From Vibrio galatheae (GTDB lineage: Bacteria; Pseudomonadota; Gammaproteobacteria; Enterobacterales; Vibrionaceae), in the NCBI RefSeq assembly GCF_000967545.1, contig NZ_JXXV01000004.1, positions 62,001 through 126,000 of the forward strand: a stretch of 64,000 nucleotides of DNA, given 5' to 3'. The position numbers and the translations under genes were made by a program. Below are positions 26,829 through 36,120 of the stretch, piece after piece. The notes under the pieces are model-generated. The model searched no databases, was not told the origin of the DNA, and was given only the letters and a program-made list of their open reading frames with translations. Each line of letters starts with the position of its first letter. Within the stretch, counting starts at the first letter, position 1.

Positions 26829-27518
26829 ATGGAACAGTCATTTTTTGCGAAGGTCGGACAGTTTACCGACAAGGTTGAAGAAACCTTGATTGCTTTCTTC
26901 CTCGGTACGATGACGATGCTGACTTTTATCAACGTCGTCATGCGTTACCTATTCAACGACAATATTCTCTGGGCGCTTGAACTTACCGTGTTCCTCTTTG
27001 CTTGGATGGTATTGGTAGGCGCTTCATATGGCGTGAAAAAACATTTTCATATTGGCGTCGACGTAGTGATTAACATGGCGCCTGAACGTCTTCGAAAAGT
27101 TTATGCTCTGATCGCGGTGGCTTGTTGCTTAACATTTTCAATTTTACTTCTGGTCGGATCGTGGAACTACTGGTACCCGTTTGCCACTGAGCGCGCTTGG
27201 TATGAGACCGATGATATTCCAATGCCAGAAATTTTACAGTTTATGTCAGATTGGCTTAATGAAGGCGAGCGCTACGAAAAAATCCCCCGCTTTATTCCCT
27301 ATATGGCGCTGCCAGTTGGCATGGCACTGCTGACATTCCGTTTTGCGCAAATCGCGTATCAAATTTTAACTGGCAAGCTCGACAGAATGATTGCTGGCCA
27401 CGAGGCGGAAGATGAACTTGAAGCGTTAAAAGAAGAACTTAAAGACGCAGATGAGGCGATGGAACCGAAATCAGGCGCTGACAATAGCCAAGATAACAAT
27501 AAGAGCAAGGAGAGCTAA
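26829..27518 (+). CDS. dctQ: TRAP transporter small permease DctQ
   Basis: 229 residues with four membrane helices, as in DctQ proteins, with the family motif VVMRYLFNDNILWALELTVFLFAWMVLVGAS. The ATG at 26829 is favoured because GAGTG lies nine bases before it; in-frame GTG 26817 and ATG 26820 are too close to any SD. The C-terminal tail of about 50 residues is highly acidic and hydrophilic, longer than in many DctQ. DctM follows after 3 bp. Confidence 0.93.
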   Translation: MEQSFFAKVGQFTDKVEETLIAFFLGTMTMLTFINVVMRYLFNDNILWALELTVFLFAWMVLVGASYGVKKHFHIGVDVVINMAPERLRKVYALIAVACCLTFSILLLVGSWNYWYPFATERAWYETDDIPMPEILQFMSDWLNEGERYEKIPRFIPYMALPVGMALLTFRFAQIAYQILTGKLDRMIAGHEAEDELEALKEELKDADEAMEPKSGADNSQDNNKSKES

Positions 27519-27521
27519 CAC

Positions 27522-28883
27522 ATGGATATTTTATTGTTATTCTTGATGGTGATTGGCTTTATGCTCATCGGTGTGCCGATTGCTGTTTCGCTCGGTCTAT
27601 CCAGTATTCTATTTTTGATGTGGCACTCAGACGCGTCTTTAGCGTCAGTCGCACAAACTCTATTCAATGCATTTGAAGGCCACTACACCTTATTGGCGAT
27701 TCCGTTCTTTATTCTTGCGTCTAGCTTTATGTCTACGGGCGGTGTGGCTAAGCGCATTATCCGCTTTGCGATTGCTATGGTCGGTTGGTTCCGTGGCGGT
27801 CTTGCCATGGCGTCTGTAGTCGCGTGTATGATGTTTGCTGCTTTGTCTGGTTCATCGCCTGCGACCGTTGTCGCCATCGGTAGTATTGTTATTGCTGGCA
27901 TGATCAAAAATGGCTACTCGAAAGACTTTGCTGCTGGGGTTATTTGTAACGCAGGTACTTTAGGTATTTTGATTCCACCTTCAATCGTCATGGTCGTATA
28001 TGCAGCCGCAACGGATGTGTCAGTGGGGCGTATGTTCCTTGGTGGTGTTATCCCGGGCCTGCTAGCGGGTTTAATGCTGATGATCGCCATCTATATTGCA
28101 GCTCGAGTCAAGAACTTACCTAAGCAGCCTTTTGTCGGCTGGGGAGAGGCGCTTAAAGCGGCCAAAGATGCAAGTTGGGGATTACTGCTGGTAGTGATTA
28201 TTCTAGGCGGTATCTATGGTGGTATCTTCACACCAACAGAAGCTGCTGCGGTGGCTGCCGTCTATGCTTTTCTGATTGCAAACTTTATCTACAAAGATAT
28301 GGGCCCATTTGCCGACAAGAAAAACACCAAACCTGCACTGGTTAAAGTGGTGCAAGCCTTTGTCCATAAAGATACTCAAGACACGCTTTTTGAAGCCGGC
28401 AAGCTGACGATTATGCTGCTGTTCATCATAGCTAACGCCCTGATCTTAAAGCACGTGTTAACGGAAGAGCGCATCCCGCAAATGATCACCGAATCCATGT
28501 TGTCGGCTGGTTTGGGACCAATCACTTTCTTGATTGTGGTTAACGTCTTGTTGCTCATTGGCGGTCAGTTTATGGAGCCATCTGGTCTGTTGATCATTGT
28601 CGCGCCTTTGGTGTTCCCTATTGCTATTGCGCTCGGTATTGATCCGATTCACCTTGGTATCATGATGGTGGTGAACATGGAGATCGGTATGATTACACCT
28701 CCGGTTGGGTTGAACTTATTCGTTACGGCTGGTGTAGCGAAGATGTCAATGATGCAGGTGGTCAAAGCCGCACTGCCTTGGGTGGCGGTGATGTTCTTGT
28801 TCTTGATTATTGTTACTTACGTACCTTGGGTATCAACCTGGTTACCAACGACCTTAATGGGGCCAGAGATTATAACTAAGTAA
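27522..28883 (+). CDS. dctM: TRAP transporter large permease DctM
   Basis: 453 residues with about 12 membrane helices. DctM is the Na+-coupled transport subunit. Hallmarks: GVPIAVSLGLS at the N-terminus, GSSPATVVAIGSIV, GTLGILIPPSIVMVVYA and NMEIGMITPPVGLNLFV. Last gene of dctPQM, closed by a terminator shared with dctD. Confidence 0.97.
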   Translation: MDILLLFLMVIGFMLIGVPIAVSLGLSSILFLMWHSDASLASVAQTLFNAFEGHYTLLAIPFFILASSFMSTGGVAKRIIRFAIAMVGWFRGGLAMASVVACMMFAALSGSSPATVVAIGSIVIAGMIKNGYSKDFAAGVICNAGTLGILIPPSIVMVVYAAATDVSVGRMFLGGVIPGLLAGLMLMIAIYIAARVKNLPKQPFVGWGEALKAAKDASWGLLLVVIILGGIYGGIFTPTEAAAVAAVYAFLIANFIYKDMGPFADKKNTKPALVKVVQAFVHKDTQDTLFEAGKLTIMLLFIIANALILKHVLTEERIPQMITESMLSAGLGPITFLIVVNVLLLIGGQFMEPSGLLIIVAPLVFPIAIALGIDPIHLGIMMVVNMEIGMITPPVGLNLFVTAGVAKMSMMQVVKAALPWVAVMFLFLIIVTYVPWVSTWLPTTLMGPEIITK

Positions 28884-28898
28884 CTGCGCTTTATATAA

Positions 28899-28928
28899 AA
28901 AGCCCCACACGACTTGGTGTGGGGCTTT
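28899..28928. terminator. Bidirectional terminator between dctM and dctD
   Basis: AAAGCCCCACAC and GTGTGGGGCTTT form a perfect 12-bp stem with a six-base loop, between convergent genes. Confidence 0.9.
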
Positions 28929-28943
28929 ACTCATTTCTCGGCG

Positions 28944-30287
28944 TTAATCGCTTTTATAGTTGCTTTTATCTAAGCCATATTTCTGCATTTTGTCATAGAG
29001 CGTTTTACGCGCTAACTGCAAGTGATCCATTGTCTTCTTGATGCTGCCTTCACACTGATTCAGTGCTTGTTCAATGATGCTTTTCTCAAATTCGGCCACT
29101 TGCTTCGCTAATCCTAGTTCGCGGTCACTGCTTTCTCCTTGGCTATCAAATTGAGTTAATCGTCCCAGCAACACAAAACGCTCGGCTGCATTTCTTAGTT
29201 CGCGGACGTTACCTGGCCAGTCGTGGCTCATCAATTGATGAATTTGCTGAGATTCTATTGCGGGTGCTGATTTGCCATAACGCGCGGCCGCAACCAGAAG
29301 AAAATGGTGGAACAGGGTTGGTATGTCTTCTTTGCGCTGCCTTAATGGTGGTAAATCAAGCGTGACGACATTAAGTCGATAGTAGAGATCTTCGCGAAAA
29401 GTCCCTTCTTCAGATGCGCGTTTAAGATCCACTTTTGTTGCCGCGATAACGCGTATATCAATCGGAATGAGCTCGTTCGATCCGACTCTCTCAATGACAC
29501 GTTCTTGCAGTACTCGCAATAGACGGATTTGAGCTTGCAGCGGCATAGACTCAATTTCGTCTAAAAACAGCGTCCCGCCCTGCGCGTGCTCAAATTTACC
29601 AACTCGCTTGCTATCAGCACCGGTGAACGCGCCTTTCTCATGACCATAGAGCTCACTCTCAATCAAATTTTCTGGTACCGCACCACAGTTGATGGCAACG
29701 AAGTTGTTATCACGGCGTGGGCTTTGTTCGTGAATGGAACGGGCGAAAAGCTCTTTACCAGTACCGGTTTCACCAAACAACAAGATGTCAGCACTGGTAT
29801 CGGCGATATGCACTATCGTATCGCGTAACGCTTGAATGGATGGGGTGTCACCAATGATTCTTGGCCCAAGCGCCTGACTGGCTTTAAGGCTGCGTTTGAG
29901 TTCTTGGTTTTCAAGGGTTAAGTCGCGTTTTTCTAACGCTCTACGTGTGGTATCAATCAATCTATCGAGTGGAAAAGGCTTTTCAATAAAGTCATAGGCG
30001 CCATTTCTCAGTGCGTTGACCGCCATAGAAATATCACCATGGCCAGTGATGAGTATCACAGGAATATTGGCATCTTGATGCAAGATACTCGACAGTATGT
30101 TTTCACCAGACAAACCGGGTAGGCATATATCGGTAATGACCACCTTAGGTAAGCCATCTTGTTTAATCGCGATCAGTGCCTCTTCTGCACTGGCAAAAAA
30201 GCGTGCAGAGATCTCTTCAAGCTCAAAACTCTGTTCAATGGCCAGTCGAATATCGCTTTCATCATCAATAAAGATTACGTCGTACAT
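28944..30287 (-). CDS. dctD: Sigma-54-dependent response regulator DctD
   Basis: Activates dctPQM when phosphorylated by DctB. 447 residues from the ATG at 30287, chosen because AAGGA lies six bases upstream; an ATG two codons earlier abuts that SD. Receiver domain with Asp53 ([13 protein letters not shown]), a central AAA+ domain with Walker [12 protein letters not shown], the sigma-54 contact loop GAFTGA and Walker [10 protein letters not shown], and a C-terminal Fis-type HTH ([15 protein letters not shown]). It follows dctB by 12 bp on the reverse strand and faces its target operon. Confidence 0.97.
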   Translation of the reverse strand: MYDVIFIDDESDIRLAIEQSFELEEISARFFASAEEALIAIKQDGLPKVVITDICLPGLSGENILSSILHQDANIPVILITGHGDISMAVNALRNGAYDFIEKPFPLDRLIDTTRRALEKRDLTLENQELKRSLKASQALGPRIIGDTPSIQALRDTIVHIADTSADILLFGETGTGKELFARSIHEQSPRRDNNFVAINCGAVPENLIESELYGHEKGAFTGADSKRVGKFEHAQGGTLFLDEIESMPLQAQIRLLRVLQERVIERVGSNELIPIDIRVIAATKVDLKRASEEGTFREDLYYRLNVVTLDLPPLRQRKEDIPTLFHHFLLVAAARYGKSAPAIESQQIHQLMSHDWPGNVRELRNAAERFVLLGRLTQFDSQGESSDRELGLAKQVAEFEKSIIEQALNQCEGSIKKTMDHLQLARKTLYDKMQKYGLDKSNYKSD

Positions 30288-30299
30288 CTGCATTCCTTA

Positions 30300-32084
30300 T
30301 TATGTTTTTATCGGCAGTGTGATAGTAAATCGCGCTCCGCCTAGTGGGGATTGCGCAACCGTAAGTGTGCCATTCATTGCTTGCGTGATCTGCTGTGAAA
30401 TCGATAGTCCCAATCCTAAGCCATTTTTCTTGGTGGTATAGAATGGCTCGAACAAAGATTGCTGCTTATCACGATCAATGCCTGGGCCGTTATCGTCGAC
30501 AAGGATAGCTATCCGCTGCTCGGTAATGACAGTAGAAATAGTGACTAGCTTTTGTTGCTGTTGTTCAACCGCTTGAATCGCATTGGTCATTAGATTGATC
30601 AGTACCTGTTCAAACTGAATCGGATTAAGCTCCACCTTAGGCAGATTGGGCTGTAGGTCGGTGTCGAGAGTCACCAGTTTTGCTTTGAATTGGGGGGCAA
30701 GCAGTTCTTTGGCCGCCATGACCAGCGGAGCAACATCGACCAGACTGACATCGTTGCTGTCACTTTTTCTTGCGAATGAGCGCAATTGGTTACTGATCTT
30801 CGCCATACGGTCGGTCAGGTTAGAGATACGAGACAAGTTGTCATCGACACGATCATACTTCTCCCTTTGCAGAAAACGGCGGCCATTTTCTGCGAAGCTG
30901 CGTATCGCGGCCAGTGGGTTATTTAGTTCATGGCTGATGCTTGCTGACATCTGGCCTAACACGGCTAATTTGGCTGCTTGAATAAGTTCATCTTGGGTTT
31001 GGCGTAGGGCAAATTCGGTTTTGCTCCGTTCATGGACTTCGGCTTGCAGCTCGGAAGTACGTTCCATGACTAAAAACTCCAGCTTTTGCTTCGCTTCTGA
31101 TTGCAATTGCTCAAACTGACGTTTTTTAAGATGGCGTTGGTTGACTAACTGCAACGACAAATAAACGATGACGAATAACAAGGTGATCACTAAGCCAAAA
31201 CTGAGTGTCGACCATAGCAAGGTTGTTTTCGGGGTCAAAACGCGCAAAGTGAGCTGATGTTTATCGAGCGCGCGAGATGACACCAAATACGAATTCTCGA
31301 ACCCAGTGGCACGCGGATGGCTGAGCTCCGTATGGGGTTTTGAAATATCGCCGACGAGACCAAATGAACGTATCGGAGAGTCGAGATACTGGCGGCTGTT
31401 AAGAATATCTTGTCGGTCTGACTCTGAAAGAGGCGTTAAAGCTTTAAATAGCCACTCATCATTGCTCGACATAAAAATCACGTTGTAGTGATCGGTGGCG
31501 ACGAAAATGTTGGTTCTATTTTGCCAATTGGCTTCAATTGCATTGAGATCCATTTTTATCACTATCACCCCGATAATTTCGGCCGCATAAGTGACAGGAT
31601 AAGAGAAATAATAGCCGCGCTGCTTAGAGCTTGAACCAAGGGCAAAATATTGACTTGGTTGGCCTTGAATCGCATCGGAAAAGTACGGTCGCCACGCGTA
31701 GTTTCGCCCAATAAATGAGCGGTCGAGATTCCAGTTACTCGACGCTATGGTATTGCCATATTCATCAAGCAAATAGGCATCGGTCGATTGGATGATTTCG
31801 TTTACCTGTTCTAAATAGCGATTAGTCAGTTCGATTTGAGCACTGTTGCGCGGAGACTGCAGGGCGGCTATAAGTTCTGAATCTTTGGCGATCAATTGAG
31901 GAAGATGGGTATATTTATCTAATTTGCTTGAGATAAATTCAGCAAATCGTTCAAGTTGCTCTTCGTGAATTGAAAACTGACGACTCTCGCTCGAGTTCCA
32001 AATCCAGCTTGATCCCAAAATGACGGTGAACAGGTAAATTATCAGCAGATAATACTTACCGCGTCTGAACGTTAACATCCCCAT
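30300..32084 (-). CDS. dctB: C4-dicarboxylate sensor kinase DctB
   Basis: 594-residue inner-membrane histidine kinase. Helix at about 10-28, a periplasmic double-PAS (dCache-like) ligand domain with the RPYF and GYYFSYPV segments typical of DctB, a second helix near 285-305, a coiled coil, then HisKA with SISHELNNPLAAIRSFAENGRR and HATPase boxes NLMTNAIQAVE, DDNGPGID and GLGLGLSIS. By family it senses external succinate/fumarate together with DctP and phosphorylates DctD. First gene of dctBD; GAGG lies six bases before ATG 32084. Confidence 0.96.
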   Translation of the reverse strand: MGMLTFRRGKYYLLIIYLFTVILGSSWIWNSSESRQFSIHEEQLERFAEFISSKLDKYTHLPQLIAKDSELIAALQSPRNSAQIELTNRYLEQVNEIIQSTDAYLLDEYGNTIASSNWNLDRSFIGRNYAWRPYFSDAIQGQPSQYFALGSSSKQRGYYFSYPVTYAAEIIGVIVIKMDLNAIEANWQNRTNIFVATDHYNVIFMSSNDEWLFKALTPLSESDRQDILNSRQYLDSPIRSFGLVGDISKPHTELSHPRATGFENSYLVSSRALDKHQLTLRVLTPKTTLLWSTLSFGLVITLLFVIVYLSLQLVNQRHLKKRQFEQLQSEAKQKLEFLVMERTSELQAEVHERSKTEFALRQTQDELIQAAKLAVLGQMSASISHELNNPLAAIRSFAENGRRFLQREKYDRVDDNLSRISNLTDRMAKISNQLRSFARKSDSNDVSLVDVAPLVMAAKELLAPQFKAKLVTLDTDLQPNLPKVELNPIQFEQVLINLMTNAIQAVEQQQQKLVTISTVITEQRIAILVDDNGPGIDRDKQQSLFEPFYTTKKNGLGLGLSISQQITQAMNGTLTVAQSPLGGARFTITLPIKT

Positions 32085-32219
32085 TCCTGTCCTCTGAATT
32101 AGTCCTCCTTAGCCTAAAGGTTTTTGTTACAAATGTGTGTGTCCAACAGAGTAATCTGAGCGATAAAACCGGACGTAGATCGTGTTTTGATCTTAAATTG
32201 AAAAAAAACATTAGTTTCT

Positions 32220-32247
32220 CTTGAAAAAGGCATTAATGTCCCCATTT
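32220..32247 (+). promoter_or_regulatory. Sigma-32 (heat-shock) promoter upstream of tig
   Basis: CTTGAAA (32220-32226), 13 bases, CCCCATTT (32240-32247): an essentially perfect match to the RpoH consensus. Predicted start near 32256, about 327 nt before tig. Confidence 0.75.
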
Positions 32248-32485
32248 CTTGAATCAAAGACAGCTTTATTGCTGCTTTTTTTAGCAGTTAAGTGAGTTTT
32301 TAGGGTTATCCCGTAGTGATCGAGGTGATTGGCTCGACAGCTATCGATCTGCTCGGTAGAATGCTGCGTCTAAATTTTAATCCTGAGGCTAATCGGAGAT
32401 ACCTTTACCGACTTCAATTCGTCAGAATCTACGTTGAAAGGATATCGCTAATTAGTCCGATAATTGAGCTACTCGATTTACAAGA

Positions 32486-32500
32486 GTACTCATAGAGTAC
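32486..32500. promoter_or_regulatory. Palindrome in the tig leader
   Basis: GTACTC-ATA-GAGTAC, perfect 6-base arms; AGAGTAC also occurs as a direct repeat. It ends 82 bp before the tig start. Operator or RNA structure; function unknown. Confidence 0.3.
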
Positions 32501-32582
32501 AAACAAGGATGGGCTTTTTCTTTCAGTTACAGAAAGGGCACATACGCTCAGTTATCTGAGCCAGTTTTGAGGTTATTGAATA

Positions 32583-33887
32583 ATGCAAGTTACTGTTGAA
32601 ACGCTAGAGGGCCTAGAGCGCCGTCTAAACATTACTGTTCCTGCGGCAAACATCGAAGATGCTGTTACTGCGGAACTACGCAACATCGCAAAAAACCGTC
32701 GTTTCGATGGTTTCCGTAAAGGCAAAGTGCCTCTAAAAATGGTTGCGCAGATGTACGGCAAAGCAGTACGTCAAGACGTAATGGGTGAAGTTATGCAACG
32801 CCATTTCATCGAAGCGATCGTTAAAGAAAAAATCAACCCAGCAGGCGCACCAACTTTTGCTCCAGTTGAGACAAAAGAAGGCGCAGACCTAGTATTCAAC
32901 GCAACTTTTGAAGTTTACCCTGAAGTTGAGCTAAAAGGCCTAGAGAACATCACTGTTGAAAAACCAACAACTGACGTTCAAGACGCTGACGTTGAAGAGA
33001 TGATCGAAACTCTACGTAAGCAACAAGCTGGTTGGGTTGAAGTAGAAGAAGCGGCTGAAGAAGGCAAGCGTGCTACTATCGATTTCGTTGGTTCTATCGA
33101 TGGTGAAGAGTTTGAAGGCGGTAAAGCTGAAAACTTCCCACTAGAAATGGGCGCAGGTCGTATGATCCCTGGTTTCGAAGATGGTATCGCAGGTAAGACT
33201 GCTGGTATGGAATTCGAAATCGACGTAACTTTCCCAGAAGATTACCACGCAGAAAACCTAAAAGGTAAAGCGGCTAAGTTCGCAATCAAAGTAAACAAAG
33301 TTGAAGCACGTGAGCTTCCTGAACTAAACGACGAGTTCGTTGCTAAGTTCGGTGTTGCTGAAGGTGGTGTTGACGCACTTAAAGCTGAAGTTCGTAAGAA
33401 CATGGAGCGTGAGCTTAAGCAAGCTGTTAAGAACCGCATCAAAGAGCAAGCGATTGACGGTCTTGTGAAAGAAAACGAAATTGATGTACCTGCTGCACTG
33501 ATTGATCAAGAGATCGGTACTCTACGTCAGCAAGCTGCACAACGTTTCGGCGGTAACCCAGAAGCGGCTGCACAACTTCCACGTGAACTATTTGAAGAGC
33601 AAGCGAAGCGTCGCGTAGTTGTTGGTCTTCTACTTGGTGAAGTGATCAAGTCTGAAGAGCTAAAAGCTGACGATGAGAAAGTGAAAACACTTATCGAAGA
33701 GATGGCGACAGCATACGAAGATCCAGCAGAAGTTGTTGCTTACTACGAGCAAAACGAGCAAATGATGAACAACATGCGTAACGTTGCTCTAGAAGAGCAA
33801 GCGATCGACGCAATCATCGCTAAAGCTCAGGTTTCTGAAAAAGAAGTTAGCTTCAATGAGCTAATGAACCAGCAGCCAGCAGCGTAA
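32583..33887 (+). CDS. tig: Trigger factor
   Basis: Ribosome-bound chaperone and peptidyl-prolyl isomerase. 434 residues (E. coli 432). The N-terminal ribosome-docking domain contains the signature GFRKGKVP (residues 44-51), followed by an FKBP-type PPIase domain (about 160-245, [15 protein letters not shown] to [15 protein letters not shown]) and a C-terminal helical chaperone domain. Codon use is strongly biased. It is upstream of clpP and clpX, and a hairpin separates it from clpP. Confidence 0.99.
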   Translation: MQVTVETLEGLERRLNITVPAANIEDAVTAELRNIAKNRRFDGFRKGKVPLKMVAQMYGKAVRQDVMGEVMQRHFIEAIVKEKINPAGAPTFAPVETKEGADLVFNATFEVYPEVELKGLENITVEKPTTDVQDADVEEMIETLRKQQAGWVEVEEAAEEGKRATIDFVGSIDGEEFEGGKAENFPLEMGAGRMIPGFEDGIAGKTAGMEFEIDVTFPEDYHAENLKGKAAKFAIKVNKVEARELPELNDEFVAKFGVAEGGVDALKAEVRKNMERELKQAVKNRIKEQAIDGLVKENEIDVPAALIDQEIGTLRQQAAQRFGGNPEAAAQLPRELFEEQAKRRVVVGLLLGEVIKSEELKADDEKVKTLIEEMATAYEDPAEVVAYYEQNEQMMNNMRNVALEEQAIDAIIAKAQVSEKEVSFNELMNQQPAA

Positions 33888-33938
33888 CAAGCAATATAGT
33901 GTTGACAAGGTTGACTTAGCGTTAACTATTCTGCTAAC

Positions 33939-33978
33939 AATGGTCCGTATGATATGTATCATCCGGGCCATTTATTTT
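33939..33978 (+). terminator. Hairpin between tig and clpP
   Basis: AATGGTCCG pairs with CGGGCCATT (G-U pairs allowed), with an inner ATGAT/ATCAT stem, followed by TATTTT. Probably a partial terminator that sets clpP level relative to tig. Confidence 0.6.
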
Positions 33979-33992
33979 AGGGACATAAGAAT

Positions 33993-34619
33993 ATGAGTTA
34001 CCAAGAAAAAAATGCAATGTCACCAATCCTAAACGCGCTAGTACCTATGGTGGTTGAGCAAACTTCCCGTGGTGAGCGTTCTTACGATATTTATTCTCGT
34101 TTGCTAAAAGAACGTATCATCTTTCTGACTGGCCAGGTAGAAGACCAGATGGCTAACCTAGTCGTGGCTCAGCTGCTTTTCCTAGAATCAGAAAATCCAG
34201 ATAAAGATATTTTCCTTTACATCAACTCACCAGGTGGTAGCGTAACGGCTGGTATGTCGATCTACGATACCATGCAATACATTAAGCCTAACGTGAGTAC
34301 CGTGTGTATGGGGCAAGCTTGCTCTATGGGGGCCTTCCTTCTTGCTGGAGGCGCGCCAGGTAAGCGTCATGTATTGCCAAACTCACGTGTGATGATTCAC
34401 CAACCATTAGGTGGTTTCCAAGGTCAAGCATCGGACATCCAAATCCACGCGCAAGAAATTCTAACGATTAAGCAGAAGCTAAACAAACTGCTTGCTGAGC
34501 ACACAGGCCAGCCACTAGAAATCATTGAACGTGATACTGACCGCGATAACTTTATGTCTGCGGATCAAGCAGTAGAGTACGGTTTGGTTGACTCGGTTTT
34601 GACTCATCACAAAGAGTAA
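33993..34619 (+). CDS. clpP: ATP-dependent Clp protease proteolytic subunit ClpP
   Basis: Serine protease that forms a double heptameric barrel and degrades proteins unfolded by ClpX or ClpA. 208 residues. Catalytic triad Ser111 ([11 protein letters not shown]), His136 (MIHQPLGG) and an aspartate in RDTDRDNF, with the same numbering as the E. coli precursor. A short N-terminal extension before [18 protein letters not shown] is the removable propeptide. RBS TTAGGGA. It lies 88 bp before clpX. Confidence 0.99.
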   Translation: MSYQEKNAMSPILNALVPMVVEQTSRGERSYDIYSRLLKERIIFLTGQVEDQMANLVVAQLLFLESENPDKDIFLYINSPGGSVTAGMSIYDTMQYIKPNVSTVCMGQACSMGAFLLAGGAPGKRHVLPNSRVMIHQPLGGFQGQASDIQIHAQEILTIKQKLNKLLAEHTGQPLEIIERDTDRDNFMSADQAVEYGLVDSVLTHHKE

Positions 34620-34707
34620 TACCATATCGCCAAAAGATGCAGGCGAAATTTGGTCAAAATTGATATAAACTCAATGCAAGAGAGTAAAGCTAATAAGAGG
34701 TTAGCGA

Positions 34708-35991
34708 ATGACAGATAAAAGCAAAGAGAGCGGTAGTAGTAAGCTTCTTTACTGCTCTTTCTGCGGCAAGAGCCAGCACGAAGTTCGCAAGCTAATCGCT
34801 GGTCCGTCAGTTTACATTTGTGATGAATGTGTCGACTTATGTAATGACATCATCCGCGAAGAAATTAAAGATGTTCTGCCGAAGAAACAATCGGAAGCAC
34901 TGCCAGTGCCAAGAGAAATTCGTGAACACCTTGACGATTATGTGATTGGCCAAGATTACGCTAAGAAAGTGTTAGCCGTAGCCGTTTATAACCACTATAA
35001 GCGTTTACGTAACGGCGACACCACCAGTGAGGGTGTCGAGCTTGGTAAGAGTAACATTCTACTGATTGGTCCGACGGGTAGTGGCAAAACGCTGCTTGCT
35101 GAGACGCTAGCACGTTTCCTTGATGTACCGTTCACTATGGCAGATGCGACAACGCTAACCGAAGCGGGTTACGTTGGTGAAGATGTAGAAAACATCATCC
35201 AGAAGCTACTACAGAAATGTGATTATGACGTAGCGAAAGCCGAACGCGGCATTGTATACATCGACGAAATTGACAAGATTTCTCGTAAAGCTGAGAACCC
35301 TTCAATTACTCGTGACGTATCGGGTGAAGGCGTTCAACAAGCGCTACTAAAGCTGATCGAAGGTACGGTTGCCTCGGTTCCACCTCAAGGTGGTCGTAAG
35401 CATCCACAACAAGAGTTCCTCCAAGTAGATACATCTAAGATTCTATTTATTTGTGGTGGTGCTTTTGCTGGACTAGACAAAGTGATTGAGCAACGTGTCG
35501 CAACTGGTACTGGTATCGGTTTTGGTGCAGATATTCGTTCTAAAAACGAAACGCGCACTATCGGCGAGTTGTTCTCTCAGGTCGAGCCAGAAGATTTGGT
35601 CAAATACGGTTTAATCCCTGAGTTCATTGGTCGTCTTCCTGTGACAACGACACTAACTGAGCTGGATGAAGATGCGTTAATTCAAATCTTGTGTGAACCA
35701 AAAAATGCACTGACCAAGCAATATGCAGCACTGTTTGAGCTTGAAGATACAGAGCTAGAGTTCCGTGAAGATGCGCTACGTGCTATCGCGAAGAAAGCGA
35801 TGGAGCGTAAGACGGGGGCTCGTGGTTTACGTTCAATTCTTGAAGGCGTGCTGCTTGAGACCATGTATGAATTGCCATCCATGGAAGATGTCAGCAAGGT
35901 TGTGATTGATGAGTCGGTCATTAAGGGTGAATCTGAGCCGCTGCTTATTTACAGCAACTCAGACAACCAAGCGGCTGGTGCAGAATCATAA
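34708..35991 (+). CDS. clpX: Clp protease ATPase subunit ClpX
   Basis: AAA+ unfoldase that recognises tagged substrates and feeds them to ClpP. 427 residues. N-terminal C4 zinc-binding domain ([25 protein letters not shown]), Walker [13 protein letters not shown], pore loop GYVGEDVE, Walker [11 protein letters not shown], the ClpP-docking IGF loop (GTGIGFGAD) and sensor-2 arginine segment [10 protein letters not shown]. Same clpP-clpX-lon order as in E. coli. Terminator follows. Confidence 0.99.
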   Translation: MTDKSKESGSSKLLYCSFCGKSQHEVRKLIAGPSVYICDECVDLCNDIIREEIKDVLPKKQSEALPVPREIREHLDDYVIGQDYAKKVLAVAVYNHYKRLRNGDTTSEGVELGKSNILLIGPTGSGKTLLAETLARFLDVPFTMADATTLTEAGYVGEDVENIIQKLLQKCDYDVAKAERGIVYIDEIDKISRKAENPSITRDVSGEGVQQALLKLIEGTVASVPPQGGRKHPQQEFLQVDTSKILFICGGAFAGLDKVIEQRVATGTGIGFGADIRSKNETRTIGELFSQVEPEDLVKYGLIPEFIGRLPVTTTLTELDEDALIQILCEPKNALTKQYAALFELEDTELEFREDALRAIAKKAMERKTGARGLRSILEGVLLETMYELPSMEDVSKVVIDESVIKGESEPLLIYSNSDNQAAGAES

Positions 35992-36016
35992 TCTGAATCA
36001 CAGAAAATCATGTACG

Positions 36017-36050
36017 AAAAAAGGGGGTAATCAATTACCTCCTTTTTTTT
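36017..36050 (+). terminator. clpX terminator
   Basis: AAAAGGGGGTAAT pairs with ATTACCTCCTTTT (one G-U) around CA, then T to 36050. Confidence 0.88.
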
Positions 36051-36058
36051 ATTCTTTC

Positions 36059-36087
36059 ATTGAATCCAACCAATTAGCCCCCATATA
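36059..36087 (+). promoter_or_regulatory. Sigma-32 promoter of lon
   Basis: ATTGAAT (consensus CTTGAAA), 13 bases, CCCCATATA (consensus CCCCATNTA). It ends 33 bp before the lon ATG, giving a short leader. lon is a known heat-shock gene in E. coli. Confidence 0.75.
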
Positions 36088-36120
36088 CTGCTCATAGGAC
36101 AAAGCGGAAGAGAGAAGAAT

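Larger units (their letters stand above)
32085..32582. other. 498-bp region between dctB and tig
   Basis: Divergent control region. A near-perfect sigma-32 promoter pointing to tig lies at 32220-32247, leaving a leader of about 330 nt. GTACTC-ATA-GAGTAC at 32486-32500 is a palindrome nearer to tig. A weak CAGC/GCTG hairpin plus T6 is at about 32263-32282. No convincing ORF. Confidence 0.65.

Noticed and set aside
32236..32295. 19-codon hydrophobic frame in the tig leader
   Set aside because: Its start codon overlaps the -10 of the sigma-32 promoter, so it would not be on that transcript.
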